This document shows, one piece after another, positions 25,412 through 34,127 of a DNA stretch of 64,000 nt. Source of the DNA: Microbacterium sp. SORGH_AS_0969. Lineage in GTDB: Bacteria; Actinomycetota; Actinomycetes; Actinomycetales; Microbacteriaceae. Both the position numbers and the translations under genes were made by a program. The DNA is taken from NCBI RefSeq assembly GCF_030818255.1, contig NZ_JAUTAG010000001.1:2604001-2668000 (forward strand), given 5' to 3'. The stretch's first letter is position 1. Each line of letters opens with the position of its first letter. A model generated the notes under the pieces. It saw only the letters and a program-made list of their open reading frames with translations, ran no database searches and was not told the origin of the DNA.

Positions 25412-25525
25412 ATGAACCTCCTCGCGCTCGAACTGTTCTTCGTGGGACTTCTGGGCCTGGCGTCGCTGGCGATCGCCTTCGTCTCCGGCACGGTCATCTG
25501 GAACCTCTTCCGCGGCCAGCGCTGA
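25412..25525 (+). CDS. 37-residue single-pass membrane protein
   Basis: An ATG at 25412 opens a 37-codon frame that is almost entirely hydrophobic, with one membrane helix (LELFFVGLLGLASLAIAFV) and a short basic tail ending FRGQR. TAGAGT lies exactly 6 nt before the ATG, the start pattern of many genes in this window. It fits between two real genes on the same strand with gaps of only 9 and 10 bp. Coding is supported by position and start context; no family is recognised. It is too short for usual gene-calling cut-offs. Confidence 0.6.
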   Translation: MNLLALELFFVGLLGLASLAIAFVSGTVIWNLFRGQR

Positions 25526-25535
25526 TCGGCATCTC

Positions 25536-26135
25536 GTGATCGAGATTCCGACGGACCTTCCCGCCGACCTCGTCCCCCTCTCGTGGCTCCTCGGCGTCTG
25601 GGAAGGCACCGGGGTCATCGACTATGAGGCGGACGGTCGTTCGTTCTCGGGCGAGTTCGCGCACCGCGTGAGCTTCAGCCACGACGGCGGGGACTTCTTG
25701 AACTACTCCGCGGACGCGTGGCTCCTCGACGGGGAGGAGCGGCGGCCCCTCGTCTCCGAGATCGGCTACTGGCGCGTCGCGCGCTCGTCCGGCGGCGCTG
25801 ACGCCGGCCCGGCGCTGCTGCCGCCGACCGAGCCCGCGGTGGTCCGTACGGCCGACGACGTCGAGAAGCTCCGCAACGACGACGGCGGGTTCGACCTCGA
25901 GGTGAGCCTCGTGCACGCGGACGGCGTCCTCGAGCTGTACGTCGGGCAGGTCAAGGGCCCGCGCATCGACCTCGCCACCGACGCCGTCGTGCGGACGGCC
26001 GGCGCGAAGCCGTACACCGCCGCGACCCGTCTGTACGGGCTCGTCGACAACCACCTGCTCTGGGCGTGGGACATCGCGGCTTTCGGGCGCGAGCTGGGCT
26101 CGCACGCCTCGGCGCGTCTCGCGCGGGCGGAGTGA
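25536..26135 (+). CDS. Nitrobindin-like FABP-family heme protein (THAP4-like beta-barrel)
   Basis: 199 residues. The N-terminal signature LSWLLGVWEGTG and the barrel strands that follow match the bacterial nitrobindin (DUF1794) family, ten-stranded barrels that bind ferric heme and isomerise peroxynitrite or bind NO. A C-terminal Tyr/Trp/His-containing block (AATRLYGLVDNHLLWAWDI) should hold the heme-ligand His (NHLLW). The start is GTG at 25536. The stop overlaps a possible GTG start of the YgfZ gene. YgfZ proteins act in iron-sulfur metabolism, so a shared role in handling oxidative or nitrosative damage is plausible but inferred. Confidence 0.88.
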   Translation: MIEIPTDLPADLVPLSWLLGVWEGTGVIDYEADGRSFSGEFAHRVSFSHDGGDFLNYSADAWLLDGEERRPLVSEIGYWRVARSSGGADAGPALLPPTEPAVVRTADDVEKLRNDDGGFDLEVSLVHADGVLELYVGQVKGPRIDLATDAVVRTAGAKPYTAATRLYGLVDNHLLWAWDIAAFGRELGSHASARLARAE

Positions 26136-26137
26136 CG

Positions 26138-27226
26138 ATGGCGACGCTCGCGGACGTCCCCGGCGCCGTGGTCGACAACCGGGGTCTCCGCCACGTCGGT
26201 TCCCCGGTCGCGGAGCAGCGACGCCTGGCATCCGGATCCGCTCTCGCCCCCCTCGGCGACCGCCGTGTCATCTCGGTCGGTGGTGAGGACCGCCGCAGCT
26301 GGCTCGACTCGCTTTCGTCCCAGGCGCTGACGCACCTGGCGCCGGGCGTGTCGACCGAGATGCTCATCCTCGATCCCCAGGGACGCGTCGAGCATGCCGC
26401 TTCCGTCGTCGATGACGGAGAGACCGCGTGGCTCATCGTCGACAGGGCCGACGTCGAGGCGCTCGCCGGGTGGCTCGCGCGCATGCGGTTCCGCCTGCGG
26501 GTCGAGGTGAAGGACCGCTCCGACGACCTGTTCGTCGTGGGCGGCACGCGCGACGCGGTGTCGTCGCTCTCCGCCGTCGCTCCGGTGTGGGTCGACCCGT
26601 GGCCCGAGGTGTCGCCCGGGGGCTGGGCGTACGCGCGTGTCGAGCCGCACCCCGGTTCCGACCGTGACTGGGCGGAAGCCATTCTGGATGCCGTCGAGTT
26701 CGACCGCGTGATCGATGCCGCCGTACGGAGAGAGGTCGCGCTCGCGGGCCTCGATGCCGTCGAAGCGCTGCGCGTCGCCGCGTGGCGCCCGCGCGTGGGT
26801 GTCGATGCCGACGAGCGCCTACTGCCGCACGAGATGGACTGGCTGCGCACCGCGGTCCACCTGTCGAAGGGCTGCTACCGCGGTCAAGAGACCGTGGCGA
26901 AGGTGCACAACCTCGGTCACCCGCCTCGGCGCGTGGTCGCCCTTCAGCTCGACGGCAGTGACAACGTGCTGCCGCAGCGGGGTGACGAGGTCCGCGCGGG
27001 CGACGCGGTGATCGGGGCCATCACCTCGGTCGCCGTCCACCATGAAGAGGGACCGATCGCCCTCGCGCTGATCAAGCGCACGGCCCCGGAGGGGATCCCG
27101 CTCGTCGTCGAGACCGCCGACGGTCCCTTGGCGGCCGCGCAAGAGACGGTCGTGCCCGCCGACGCGGGTGCGACGGCCTCGATCCCGCGGCTCCCGCGCC
27201 TCGGTCGTCGTCGCGCCGCGGAATGA
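26138..27226 (+). CDS. ygfZ: Folate-binding YgfZ/GcvT-like protein
   Basis: 362 residues from ATG 26138; GTG 26132, which overlaps the previous stop, is an alternative. The hallmark motif KGCYRGQE is present (LSKGCYRGQETVAKV near residue 250), as is the tetrahydrofolate-binding GcvT fold. YgfZ helps maintain some iron-sulfur enzymes and, in E. coli, tRNA modification by MiaB. Length is normal for actinobacterial members. It lies between the nitrobindin-like gene and a FUSC membrane protein, overlapping the latter by 4 bp (ATGA). Confidence 0.92.
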   Translation: MATLADVPGAVVDNRGLRHVGSPVAEQRRLASGSALAPLGDRRVISVGGEDRRSWLDSLSSQALTHLAPGVSTEMLILDPQGRVEHAASVVDDGETAWLIVDRADVEALAGWLARMRFRLRVEVKDRSDDLFVVGGTRDAVSSLSAVAPVWVDPWPEVSPGGWAYARVEPHPGSDRDWAEAILDAVEFDRVIDAAVRREVALAGLDAVEALRVAAWRPRVGVDADERLLPHEMDWLRTAVHLSKGCYRGQETVAKVHNLGHPPRRVVALQLDGSDNVLPQRGDEVRAGDAVIGAITSVAVHHEEGPIALALIKRTAPEGIPLVVETADGPLAAAQETVVPADAGATASIPRLPRLGRRRAAE

Positions 27227-28335
27227 CCGCGGACGACGCGTCGACCACCACCGTCGGGGTGGCGGTCGCGCGGCCCGGATGGCGCACGGCCCTCGCCCGT
27301 CGCACCGCTCGGGTGCGCGAGTCGCTTCCGGCGATCGCGCAGATCGTCGTCGCGGCCACGGCGGCCTACTGCTTCGCGCATTTCGTGCTCGGACACTCCG
27401 TGCCCCTCCTCGCCGCCACCGTCACGGTGTCGAGCCTGGGGCTCGTGCGCGACGCCCGCCCGTGGCGCGTGGCCGAGACCGTCGCCGGGATGCTCGTCGG
27501 CATCCTGATCGCCGAACTCGTGCTCCTGATCGCGGGCGCGGGGTGGTGGCAGCTCGCGGTCGCGATGACCGTCACGCTCATCGCCGCGCGCTTCCTCTCC
27601 CCGCAACCCGGCTTCGCCCTCGCGGCGGTCGTGCAGTCGCTCATCGCGCTCGTCCTCGTCTCGGGGGTGCCGTTCCTCCGACTCGTCGACGGGGCCGTCG
27701 GGGGAGTGGCGGCCCTCATCGTCACGGCCCTCATCCCGCGCACCCTGCGCCGCACCGAGCTGCGTGACGCCGACGAGCTCTTCGACGCGCTCGATGTGGC
27801 GATGAACACCATCGTGCGCGCGCTTCGCCGGGGTGACAGAGCCCGTGCCGAACGCGGGCTCGAGCGCGCGCGCTCGCTGCAGACCTATGTCGACGCGTGG
27901 AGCGGCTCGCTCGAGTCCGGTCAGGAGGTCGCCCGGATCTCCCCGTTCCTCCGACGGCAGCGCACCGAGCTGCAGCGTCACGCCCGCGTGCGTGAAGCCC
28001 TCGACCTCGCGACCCGCAACCTCCGCGTGGTCGCTCGCCGCGCCGCCTACCTGTGCGCCGACGGACAAGCACGTCCGGTTCCCGCCGACCTGCTCGCGGA
28101 ACTGGCGCGCGGTGCGGCTCTGGTACGGGACAGCCTCGACGACATCTCGCTCGAGCCCGCTGCCCGATCGGCCGTGGTCGCGGTGATCCGCCGCCTCGAT
28201 CCGGCGGCGCTGCTCCCCGGTGGCGGGGTCGGCGAGCTCAACCTGGTGGCCGCGATGCGTCCTCTGGCCGTCGATCTCCTGGTCGCCGCGGGGATGCCGT
28301 CGGCAGAGGCGCGGGCCCTGCTCCCGCGCATCTGA
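27223..28335 (+). CDS. FUSC-family membrane protein (aromatic acid exporter-like)
   Basis: 370 residues. The N-terminal half has several membrane helices (AIAQIVVAATAAYCFAHFVL and on to residue 165) matching the FUSC/ArAE superfamily. The C-terminal half is a soluble helical domain (RGLERARSLQTYVDAW and on) with many Arg residues. Members are linked to export of aromatic acids or other small organics, but substrate is not predictable here. The ATG overlaps the ygfZ stop by 4 bp, so it is co-translated. It is convergent with the methyltransferase gene 18 bp away, and no hairpin is seen between. Confidence 0.85.
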   Translation: MTADDASTTTVGVAVARPGWRTALARRTARVRESLPAIAQIVVAATAAYCFAHFVLGHSVPLLAATVTVSSLGLVRDARPWRVAETVAGMLVGILIAELVLLIAGAGWWQLAVAMTVTLIAARFLSPQPGFALAAVVQSLIALVLVSGVPFLRLVDGAVGGVAALIVTALIPRTLRRTELRDADELFDALDVAMNTIVRALRRGDRARAERGLERARSLQTYVDAWSGSLESGQEVARISPFLRRQRTELQRHARVREALDLATRNLRVVARRAAYLCADGQARPVPADLLAELARGAALVRDSLDDISLEPAARSAVVAVIRRLDPAALLPGGGVGELNLVAAMRPLAVDLLVAAGMPSAEARALLPRI

Positions 28336-28352
28336 GGGCGACGTGGCGCGCG

Positions 28353-29150
28353 TCAGCGCGGAGCCACAGCCTCCCAGGCTACGCCGACTTCGCCGAGCCG
28401 CCAGCGCTCGCGTCGCACGAGCGGCCAGCCGGCGTCGGCCAGCGCGTGCATCGCCGTCCGCCACCGATGCACCGGCCCGAAGGGCGCGACCGCGGCCGCC
28501 CTCGTCCACTCCCGATCGACGGATGCCACGAACTCGTGTACGCGTTCCCCGGGGACGTTGCGGTGGATCAGAGCCTTGGGCAGGCGCTCCGCGGCGATCG
28601 AGGGGACGTCGAGTCCGGCGAGGCGGAGCGAGATCGTGAGGCTCCGGGGCTCGGCATCCGCCCCGATCTCGATCCACGTCGCGACGCGACCGATCTCGTC
28701 GCACGTGCCCTCGACGAGGATGCCGTCCGGTTGGAGTCGCCCGCACATGAGGGCCCACGCCTCGGCGACGTCGCCCTCGTCGTACTGCCGCAGCACGTTC
28801 ATCGCACGGACGACGGCGGGACGCTCGCTGCGGGGCAGGGGGATCTCGAAACCCCCGCGCGCGAAGCGCACGCCGTCGATGCCCTGCGCCTCGGCGCGCG
28901 CGCGTTCCACACGCTCCGGATCGATCTCCAGGCCGACGACGCGCGCGTCCGGGCGCTCGCGCCGCAGACGCGAGAGCATCTCGACGGGCGTGACCGAACT
29001 CGCGCCGAATCCCAGATCGACCACGAGCGGATCTTCGGTGCGACGGAGCACAGGATGCCGAGCGACCCACCGATCAATCCGGCGGAGACGGTTGGTCCCG
29101 GTCGTGCCGCGGGTCGGGCGGCCGACGGGGGAGGAAGTCACTCCCGACAT
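28353..29150 (-). CDS. Class I SAM-dependent methyltransferase-like protein
   Basis: 265 residues from ATG 29150. The SAM-binding glycine motif appears as VVDLGFGASSVTPVEML, followed by the acidic residue at the end of strand 2 (VVGLEIDPERV). The region after ILVEGTCDEIGR is a C-terminal substrate domain of unknown specificity. Longer frames upstream run antisense through gpmA and are rejected. It is divergent from gpmA with a 66-bp gap. Substrate is unknown; homologous genes are common in Microbacteriaceae. Confidence 0.85.
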   Translation of the reverse strand: MSGVTSSPVGRPTRGTTGTNRLRRIDRWVARHPVLRRTEDPLVVDLGFGASSVTPVEMLSRLRRERPDARVVGLEIDPERVERARAEAQGIDGVRFARGGFEIPLPRSERPAVVRAMNVLRQYDEGDVAEAWALMCGRLQPDGILVEGTCDEIGRVATWIEIGADAEPRSLTISLRLAGLDVPSIAAERLPKALIHRNVPGERVHEFVASVDREWTRAAAVAPFGPVHRWRTAMHALADAGWPLVRRERWRLGEVGVAWEAVAPR

Positions 29151-29216
29151 GATGCCAGGCTCGGCTCGGGAGCAGGCTCCGCTCGGGAGCAGCCCGCGCG
29201 TCGATAGCATGGAGTC

Positions 29217-29963
29217 ATGCCTCACACGCTGATCCTCCTCCGCCATGGGCAGAGCGAGTGGAACAAGACCAACCAGTTCACCGGCTGGGTCGACGTGCGA
29301 CTCACCGACCAGGGCAAGGCCGAGGCGAAGCGCGGCGGCGAGCTGCTGGCCGAGTCCGGCACTTTGCCCGACGTGCTGCACACCTCGGTGCTCAGCCGCG
29401 CGATCCAGACGGCGAACATCGCCCTCGACGCGGCCGATCGCCTCTGGATCCCGGTGAAGCGCTCGTGGCGCCTCAACGAGCGCCACTACGGCGCCCTGCA
29501 GGGCAAGGACAAGGCGCAGACCCTCGAGGAGTTCGGCAACGAGCAGTTCATGCTCTGGCGTCGCTCGTTCGACGTTCCGCCGCCGCCGCTGCCCGCCGAC
29601 GACCAGTACAGCCAGGTCGGCGACCCGCGCTACGCGGGCATCGACGGCGAGGTGCCCGACACCGAATCGCTCAAGATCGTCATCGACCGCATGCTGCCGT
29701 ACTGGCACAGCGACATCGTCCCCGACCTCCAGGCCGGCAAGACCGTGCTCGTGACGGCACACGGCAACTCGCTGCGCGGTCTCGTCAAGCACCTCGAGGG
29801 CATTAGCGACGCCGACATCGCCGAGCTCAACATCCCCACCGGCATCCCGCTGGTCTACCAGCTCGACGACGACATGAAGCCGCTCGGCCCGGGCCAGTAC
29901 CTCGACCCCGAGGCCGCCGCCGCGGGCGCCGCAGCCGTGGCCGCGCAGGGCAACAAGCACTGA
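29217..29963 (+). CDS. gpmA: 2,3-bisphosphoglycerate-dependent phosphoglycerate mutase
   Basis: 248 residues. The histidine phosphatase motif [10 protein letters not shown] holds the catalytic His11-type residue, followed by the family block [13 protein letters not shown], the [13 protein letters not shown] signature and the second His in VTAHGNSLR. It interconverts 3- and 2-phosphoglycerate in glycolysis, in the cytoplasm. TAGCAT lies exactly 6 nt before the ATG, so the mRNA is probably leaderless. A very long palindromic terminator follows. It is close to phoU on the opposite strand. Confidence 0.97.
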   Translation: MPHTLILLRHGQSEWNKTNQFTGWVDVRLTDQGKAEAKRGGELLAESGTLPDVLHTSVLSRAIQTANIALDAADRLWIPVKRSWRLNERHYGALQGKDKAQTLEEFGNEQFMLWRRSFDVPPPPLPADDQYSQVGDPRYAGIDGEVPDTESLKIVIDRMLPYWHSDIVPDLQAGKTVLVTAHGNSLRGLVKHLEGISDADIAELNIPTGIPLVYQLDDDMKPLGPGQYLDPEAAAAGAAAVAAQGNKH

Positions 29964-29971
29964 CACCGCGA

Positions 29972-30015
29972 CGAAGAAGGGGGTGGATGCCGATCGGCAT
30001 CCACCCCCTTCTTCG
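29972..30015. terminator. Bidirectional terminator between gpmA and phoU
   Basis: A 20-bp perfect stem with GATC in the centre (44 nt in all). The inner part is GTGGATGCC/GGCATCCAC, an inverted pair of the heptamer enriched across this chromosome. On the plus strand the second arm ends CCCCCTTCTTCG. Confidence 0.85.
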
Positions 30016-30023
30016 TTCCCCGC

Positions 30024-30707
30024 TCAGATGACGGGGTGGGGTTCGTGCTCGGCCTCGTCGTCGGCGCCGGCCCAGTCGCCGGTCGCGAGGTAGACGACCT
30101 TTTTGGCGACCGATACAGCGTGGTCGGCGAAGCGCTCGTGGTAGCGGCTCGCGAGGGTCGCGTCGACCGTCGCGGTCGCCTCGCCCTTCCACGAGTCGCC
30201 CAGGACCTTCTCGAAGACGCTGACGTGCAGCTCGTCGATGTCGTCGTCGGCGTCGCGGATGGCCTCGGCGATGCGAAGGTCTTGGGTGCGCAGCAGCTCG
30301 GCGAGCTTGCGCGCGACCTCGACGTCGAGTTCGCCCATCCGGGTGAACGTCGTCTTGAGGCCCTTCGGGACCGCGCGCTCGGGGAAGCGCGACCGCGCCA
30401 GCTGAGCGATGTGCTCGGCCATGTCGCCCATGCGCTCGAGAGAGGCGCTCACCCGGAGCGCCGTGACGACGATCCGCAAATCGCGCGCGACGGGCTGCTG
30501 ACGCGCGAGGATCTCGATTGCGAGCTCGTCGAGCTCGACGGCCTTCTCGTCGATGATCGCGTCGGCCTCGATGACCTCCTCGGCGAGCGAGACGTCGCTG
30601 GTGCCGAATGCGCGCGTGGCGCGGTCGATCGCGACCGTCACCAGGTCGGCGATCTCGACCAGGCGGGCCTGAACGTCCTCGAGGGACTGGTGGAATACTT
30701 CGCGCAT
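30024..30707 (-). CDS. phoU: Phosphate signalling protein PhoU
   Basis: 227 residues from ATG 30707. Two PhoU three-helix repeats are visible, each with the metal-binding E/D pattern (EEVIEADAIIDEKAVELDE and AIRDADDDIDELHVSVFE). PhoU links the Pst transporter to the phosphate sensor kinase and keeps the phosphate regulon off when phosphate is plentiful. It is divergent from senX3-regX3, as in mycobacteria. Upstream on the minus strand ATTCACTGTCA and GTTCATCTTCG stand 22 bp apart, a weak PHO-box-like pattern. Confidence 0.95.
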   Translation of the reverse strand: MREVFHQSLEDVQARLVEIADLVTVAIDRATRAFGTSDVSLAEEVIEADAIIDEKAVELDELAIEILARQQPVARDLRIVVTALRVSASLERMGDMAEHIAQLARSRFPERAVPKGLKTTFTRMGELDVEVARKLAELLRTQDLRIAEAIRDADDDIDELHVSVFEKVLGDSWKGEATATVDATLASRYHERFADHAVSVAKKVVYLATGDWAGADDEAEHEPHPVI

Positions 30708-30876
30708 CGCGGTACCTTCCGTCGGCGGCACGGCTCAAGTGCGTTCCGCTACCTCCGGGGATTGTTTCCAGCGAAGATGAACGAACGGTGCCGTGACAGT
30801 GAATAGTAACGTTCGGCTTCGGCATCCCGTGCCTGAACGGCCGGTGACGCCGTGACCACGCCTTTACGCTGGGGAC

Positions 30877-32091
30877 ATGGAACCACCGCAGCTCTCGCTG
30901 CTCGCGCTCCTCGTGGGTCTCCTGGTCGGGGGCGGCATCGTCGGCCTCGTGGTCGGAGCCCTGCGAGCACGCGATCGCTCGTTGGCGCAGACCACCGTCG
31001 ACCTGCCCGAGGGCGTCGAGGCGATGCTCGGGGCGATGGACGACCCCGCCTTCGTCTGCGACATGTCGTCGACGGTTCTCGCGCTCTCGTCGACCGCGGG
31101 CGTCTTCGGTCTGGTCGCCGGAGAGGTGATCGCCAGCGACGAGCTGCGTCGCGTCGCGCGAGCGGCGCGCGACACGGGAGCCTCGGTCAGCGAGAACCTG
31201 CGGCTGCGCCGAGGTGCCGCGCCGGCGGAGCCACGCCTGGTCGCGGTGCGCGCGACGCCCATCTCGCCGCGGCTGGTCCTCCTGGTGCTGCGTGACATCA
31301 CCGAGCGGGAGCGCGTCGAAGAGATGCGTCGCGACTTCGTGGCGAACACCAGCCACGAGCTCAAGACTCCCGTGGGCGCGGTGAGCCTGCTGGCCGAGGC
31401 GATCGAGTCCGCGGCCGAGGACCCGGAACAGGTGCGGTACTTCTCATCGCGGCTGCAGGCGGAGGTGACGCGGCTGGCCGGCCTGGTGAACCGCATCCTG
31501 AGCCTGTCCCGTCTGCAGGCGTCCGACGAACTGCGCGACGTCCGGGACGTCTCGATCGACGAGGTCGTCACCTCGGCTGTCGAGGCCTACGCGATCGCCG
31601 CGGACTCGGCTCAGGTGACGGTCGTGCGCGGGGGGACCAAAGGGCTGTGGGTGCGCGGCGAGCCGCAGATCCTCACCGAGGCGCTCGGCAACCTCGTCGC
31701 GAACGCGATCGCCTACTCGCCCAGCGGCTCCAAGGTGGGTGTCGGGGTCAAGCTCGACGGCACGGTCGTCGAGATCGCCGTCACCGACCGCGGGATCGGC
31801 ATCCCCGAAGCCGATCAGCACCGCGTGTTCGAGCGCTTCTACCGGGCCGACCAGGCGCGATCCCGCCGCACAGGGGGAACCGGGCTCGGTCTGTCGATCG
31901 TCAAGCACGCCGTCCAGCGCCACGGAGGCGAGGTGCGACTGTGGTCGCGCCCCGACCGCGGCTCGACGTTCACCATCCGACTGCCGATGTCCGAGGCGCC
32001 CGACCTCGAGCAACCCCGCCCCAAGTCGGGACGCAAGGGCCGCAAGGCCGCTGCTGCACGTCCCGCCCCCATGAACGGAGACACCGTATGA
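30877..32091 (+). CDS. senX3: Sensor histidine kinase SenX3
   Basis: 404 residues. One N-terminal membrane helix (LALLVGLLVGGGIVGLVVGAL), then a PAS-like region, then the HisKA domain with NTSHELKTPVG (phospho-His) and the ATPase domain with N-box NLVANAIAYS, G1 DRGIGIP and G2 GTGLGLS. The architecture and the pairing with regX3 and divergent phoU identify it as the phosphate-starvation sensor. A basic tail (GRKGRKAAAARP) ends the protein. TACGCT lies 6 nt before the ATG, pointing to a leaderless mRNA. The stop overlaps regX3 by 4 bp. Confidence 0.95.
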   Translation: MEPPQLSLLALLVGLLVGGGIVGLVVGALRARDRSLAQTTVDLPEGVEAMLGAMDDPAFVCDMSSTVLALSSTAGVFGLVAGEVIASDELRRVARAARDTGASVSENLRLRRGAAPAEPRLVAVRATPISPRLVLLVLRDITERERVEEMRRDFVANTSHELKTPVGAVSLLAEAIESAAEDPEQVRYFSSRLQAEVTRLAGLVNRILSLSRLQASDELRDVRDVSIDEVVTSAVEAYAIAADSAQVTVVRGGTKGLWVRGEPQILTEALGNLVANAIAYSPSGSKVGVGVKLDGTVVEIAVTDRGIGIPEADQHRVFERFYRADQARSRRTGGTGLGLSIVKHAVQRHGGEVRLWSRPDRGSTFTIRLPMSEAPDLEQPRPKSGRKGRKAAAARPAPMNGDTV

Positions 32092-32771
32092 CCCGCGTTC
32101 TGATCGTCGAGGACGAGCCGGACCTCGCCGACCCGCTGGCCTATCTGCTGCGGCGGGAGGGGTACGAGGTCGAGATCGCCGAGGACGGCGCTCTCGCCCT
32201 GACGGCGTTCCACGACCGCGGTGCCGACATCGTGCTGCTGGACCTGATGCTGCCCGGCATGCCGGGCACGGAGGTCTGCCGGCAGATCCGGCTGTCGTCG
32301 CACGTGCCGATCATCATGCTGACGGCCAAGGACTCCGAGGTCGATATCGTCGTGGGGCTCGAGCTCGGTGCCGACGACTACGTGACGAAGCCCTACTCGA
32401 CGCGGGAGCTGCTGGCCCGGATGCGCGCCGTCCTGCGACGTCGGACCCCGGATGACGCCGACCTCGACGACCGGATCCTGAGCGGAGGACGCGTCACCCT
32501 GGACATCGATCGACACACCGTGTCGGTGGATGGAGCGGAGATCAACATGCCCCTGAAGGAGTTCGAGCTGCTCGAGGTCCTCATGCGCAACGCCGGCCGC
32601 GTGCTGACTCGCGGTCAGCTCATCGACCGGGTCTGGGGCACCGACTACTTCGGCGACACCAAGACGCTCGACGTTCACATCAAGCGCATCCGCTCGCGCA
32701 TCGAGCAGAGCCCGAGCGAGCCGACGATGCTCGTCACCGTCCGAGGACTCGGCTACCGATTCGAGGCCTGA
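32088..32771 (+). CDS. regX3: Response regulator RegX3
   Basis: 227 residues. The receiver domain has acidic pocket VEDEP, phospho-acceptor Asp in LLDLMLPG and Lys in VTKPYS. The OmpR-type winged helix runs from LKEFELLEVL to DVHIKRIRSR. RegX3 activates phosphate-scavenging genes under phosphate limitation; the PHO box at 15136 is a likely target. It is translationally coupled to senX3 (ATGA) and ends at a 25-bp terminator stem. Confidence 0.95.
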   Translation: MTRVLIVEDEPDLADPLAYLLRREGYEVEIAEDGALALTAFHDRGADIVLLDLMLPGMPGTEVCRQIRLSSHVPIIMLTAKDSEVDIVVGLELGADDYVTKPYSTRELLARMRAVLRRRTPDDADLDDRILSGGRVTLDIDRHTVSVDGAEINMPLKEFELLEVLMRNAGRVLTRGQLIDRVWGTDYFGDTKTLDVHIKRIRSRIEQSPSEPTMLVTVRGLGYRFEA

Positions 32772-32772
32772 G

Positions 32773-32826
32773 ACGGGAATGATGAAGGCGCCGACGGGAA
32801 TCCGTCGGCGCCTTCATCATTCCCGT
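32773..32826. terminator. Bidirectional terminator after regX3
   Basis: A perfect 25-bp stem (32773-32797 with 32802-32826) and a GAAT loop start one base after the regX3 stop and reach the stop of the convergent lipoprotein gene. This is among the longest perfect stems in the window. Confidence 0.85.
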
Positions 32827-33392
32827 CAGGAGGACGGCGTGGGGCTCGGTGTCGCGCTGGGCGTCGGCGTCGCGCTGGGCGTCGGGGTCTTCCAGGCGGT
32901 GGCCTGCGGGGTGGGCGCGAGAGTGCTCAGGTACTGCAGCGCGCCGTCGAGGACGGGGACCTGCATGAGCGCCCCTTCGCCGTCGCCGGACTGGAAGTAG
33001 ACCGGGACGGTCGATCCGGGGACGGCCTCGATGCCGTCGAGACGGAGCGGCTCGACACCATTCGTGAGGTCGCCCAGGCTGAGGGTGCTGCTGGCGGGGA
33101 CCTTGACCGAGGCGCGAACGGCCGAGGAGCCCTCGCCGACCTCGAGGCGCAGCGTCTGCGGCTCGGTCGTGGAGTTGACGACGGCGGCGACGAAGTTGCC
33201 GACCTCGCCGCTCTCGTCGGCGACGATCAGAGCGTTGCGGACGTCGAGGGGGCCCGAAGCGGCGGGGACGTTGACTCCGTCAGAGGCGGAGTAGTCGATC
33301 GTCGTCGCCTGGGGCGCAAGGATGTTGCAACCCGTCGTGCCCAGCACGACGGCGGCACCTACGGCGATGGACGCGATCAGGCGCGATTTCAC
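32826..33392 (-). CDS. Small lipoprotein of unknown function
   Basis: 188 residues from GTG 33392, preceded by GGGAGG. The signal peptide ends in a lipobox-like GTTGC (Cys22). The mature part is a single beta-rich domain (VRNALIVADESGEVGNFVAAV and on), followed by a low-complexity C-terminal tail of TPSATPTP repeats. Similar lipoproteins are common in Microbacteriaceae without known function. It is convergent with regX3, sharing the terminator, and divergent from carD. Location next to a phosphate sensor pair is suggestive only. Confidence 0.85.
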   Translation of the reverse strand: MKSRLIASIAVGAAVVLGTTGCNILAPQATTIDYSASDGVNVPAASGPLDVRNALIVADESGEVGNFVAAVVNSTTEPQTLRLEVGEGSSAVRASVKVPASSTLSLGDLTNGVEPLRLDGIEAVPGSTVPVYFQSGDGEGALMQVPVLDGALQYLSTLAPTPQATAWKTPTPSATPTPSATPSPTPSS

Positions 33393-33583
33393 GGATCCTC
33401 CCAGGACGACAGACGGCACACCCTCATCCTACGGGGTCGGCGCACCGCGGTCGGCTCGGCGCGCGCCTCACCACCGCGTTCGCGCGCGAGAGGCGCGCGT
33501 GAGGGGAAGGCGCGTCGGGAGGGCGGAACCTTAGCGTATGAGTGCCTGTGGTATCCTGGATGTTGCCGAAAGGACATAACTCC

Positions 33584-34066
33584 ATGCTTTTTGAGGTTGG
33601 CGAGACCGTCGTTTACCCGCACCATGGCGCGGCCACGATCATCGAGGTCAAAGAACGCGTCATCAAGGGCGAGACGAAGAAGTATCTGAAGCTGAACGTC
33701 ACGCAAGGCGACCTCGTGATCGAGGTCCCGGCTGACAACGTCGACCTGGTCGGCGTTCGCGACGTCATCGGTAAAGAGGGTCTCGATCGCGTCTTCGACG
33801 TGCTGCGCGCACCGTTCACCGAAGAGCCCACCAACTGGTCTCGCCGCTACAAGGCGAACCTCGAGAAGTTGGCCTCGGGCGACGTCATCAAGGTGAGCGA
33901 GGTCGTCCGCGACCTGTGGCGCCGCGACCAGGACCGCGGGCTCTCCGCGGGCGAGAAGCGCATGCTGGCGAAGGCTCGTCAGATCCTCGTGTCCGAGCTG
34001 GCTCTGGCCGAGAAGACCGACGAAGACCGCGCGAGCGTCGTGCTCGACGAGGTCCTCGCGTCCTGA
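33584..34066 (+). CDS. carD: RNA polymerase-binding transcription factor CarD
   Basis: 160 residues from ATG 33584, with AAAGGA upstream. The N-terminal RNA polymerase interaction domain ([17 protein letters not shown]) and the C-terminal helical DNA-binding domain ([15 protein letters not shown]) match CarD/CdnL, which stabilises open promoter complexes, notably at rRNA promoters. The length is typical. It starts the conserved carD-ispD-ispF-cysS-rlmB cluster known from mycobacteria. A TATCCT -10 lies at 33552-33557, giving a short leader with a ribosome binding site. Confidence 0.96.
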   Translation: MLFEVGETVVYPHHGAATIIEVKERVIKGETKKYLKLNVTQGDLVIEVPADNVDLVGVRDVIGKEGLDRVFDVLRAPFTEEPTNWSRRYKANLEKLASGDVIKVSEVVRDLWRRDQDRGLSAGEKRMLAKARQILVSELALAEKTDEDRASVVLDEVLAS

Positions 34067-34127
34067 GACGTTCCATCGCCCGTCGTTCCTTCCGAGCGGC
34101 GGGCGATGCCCGCGCTAGCGTAGGGGA

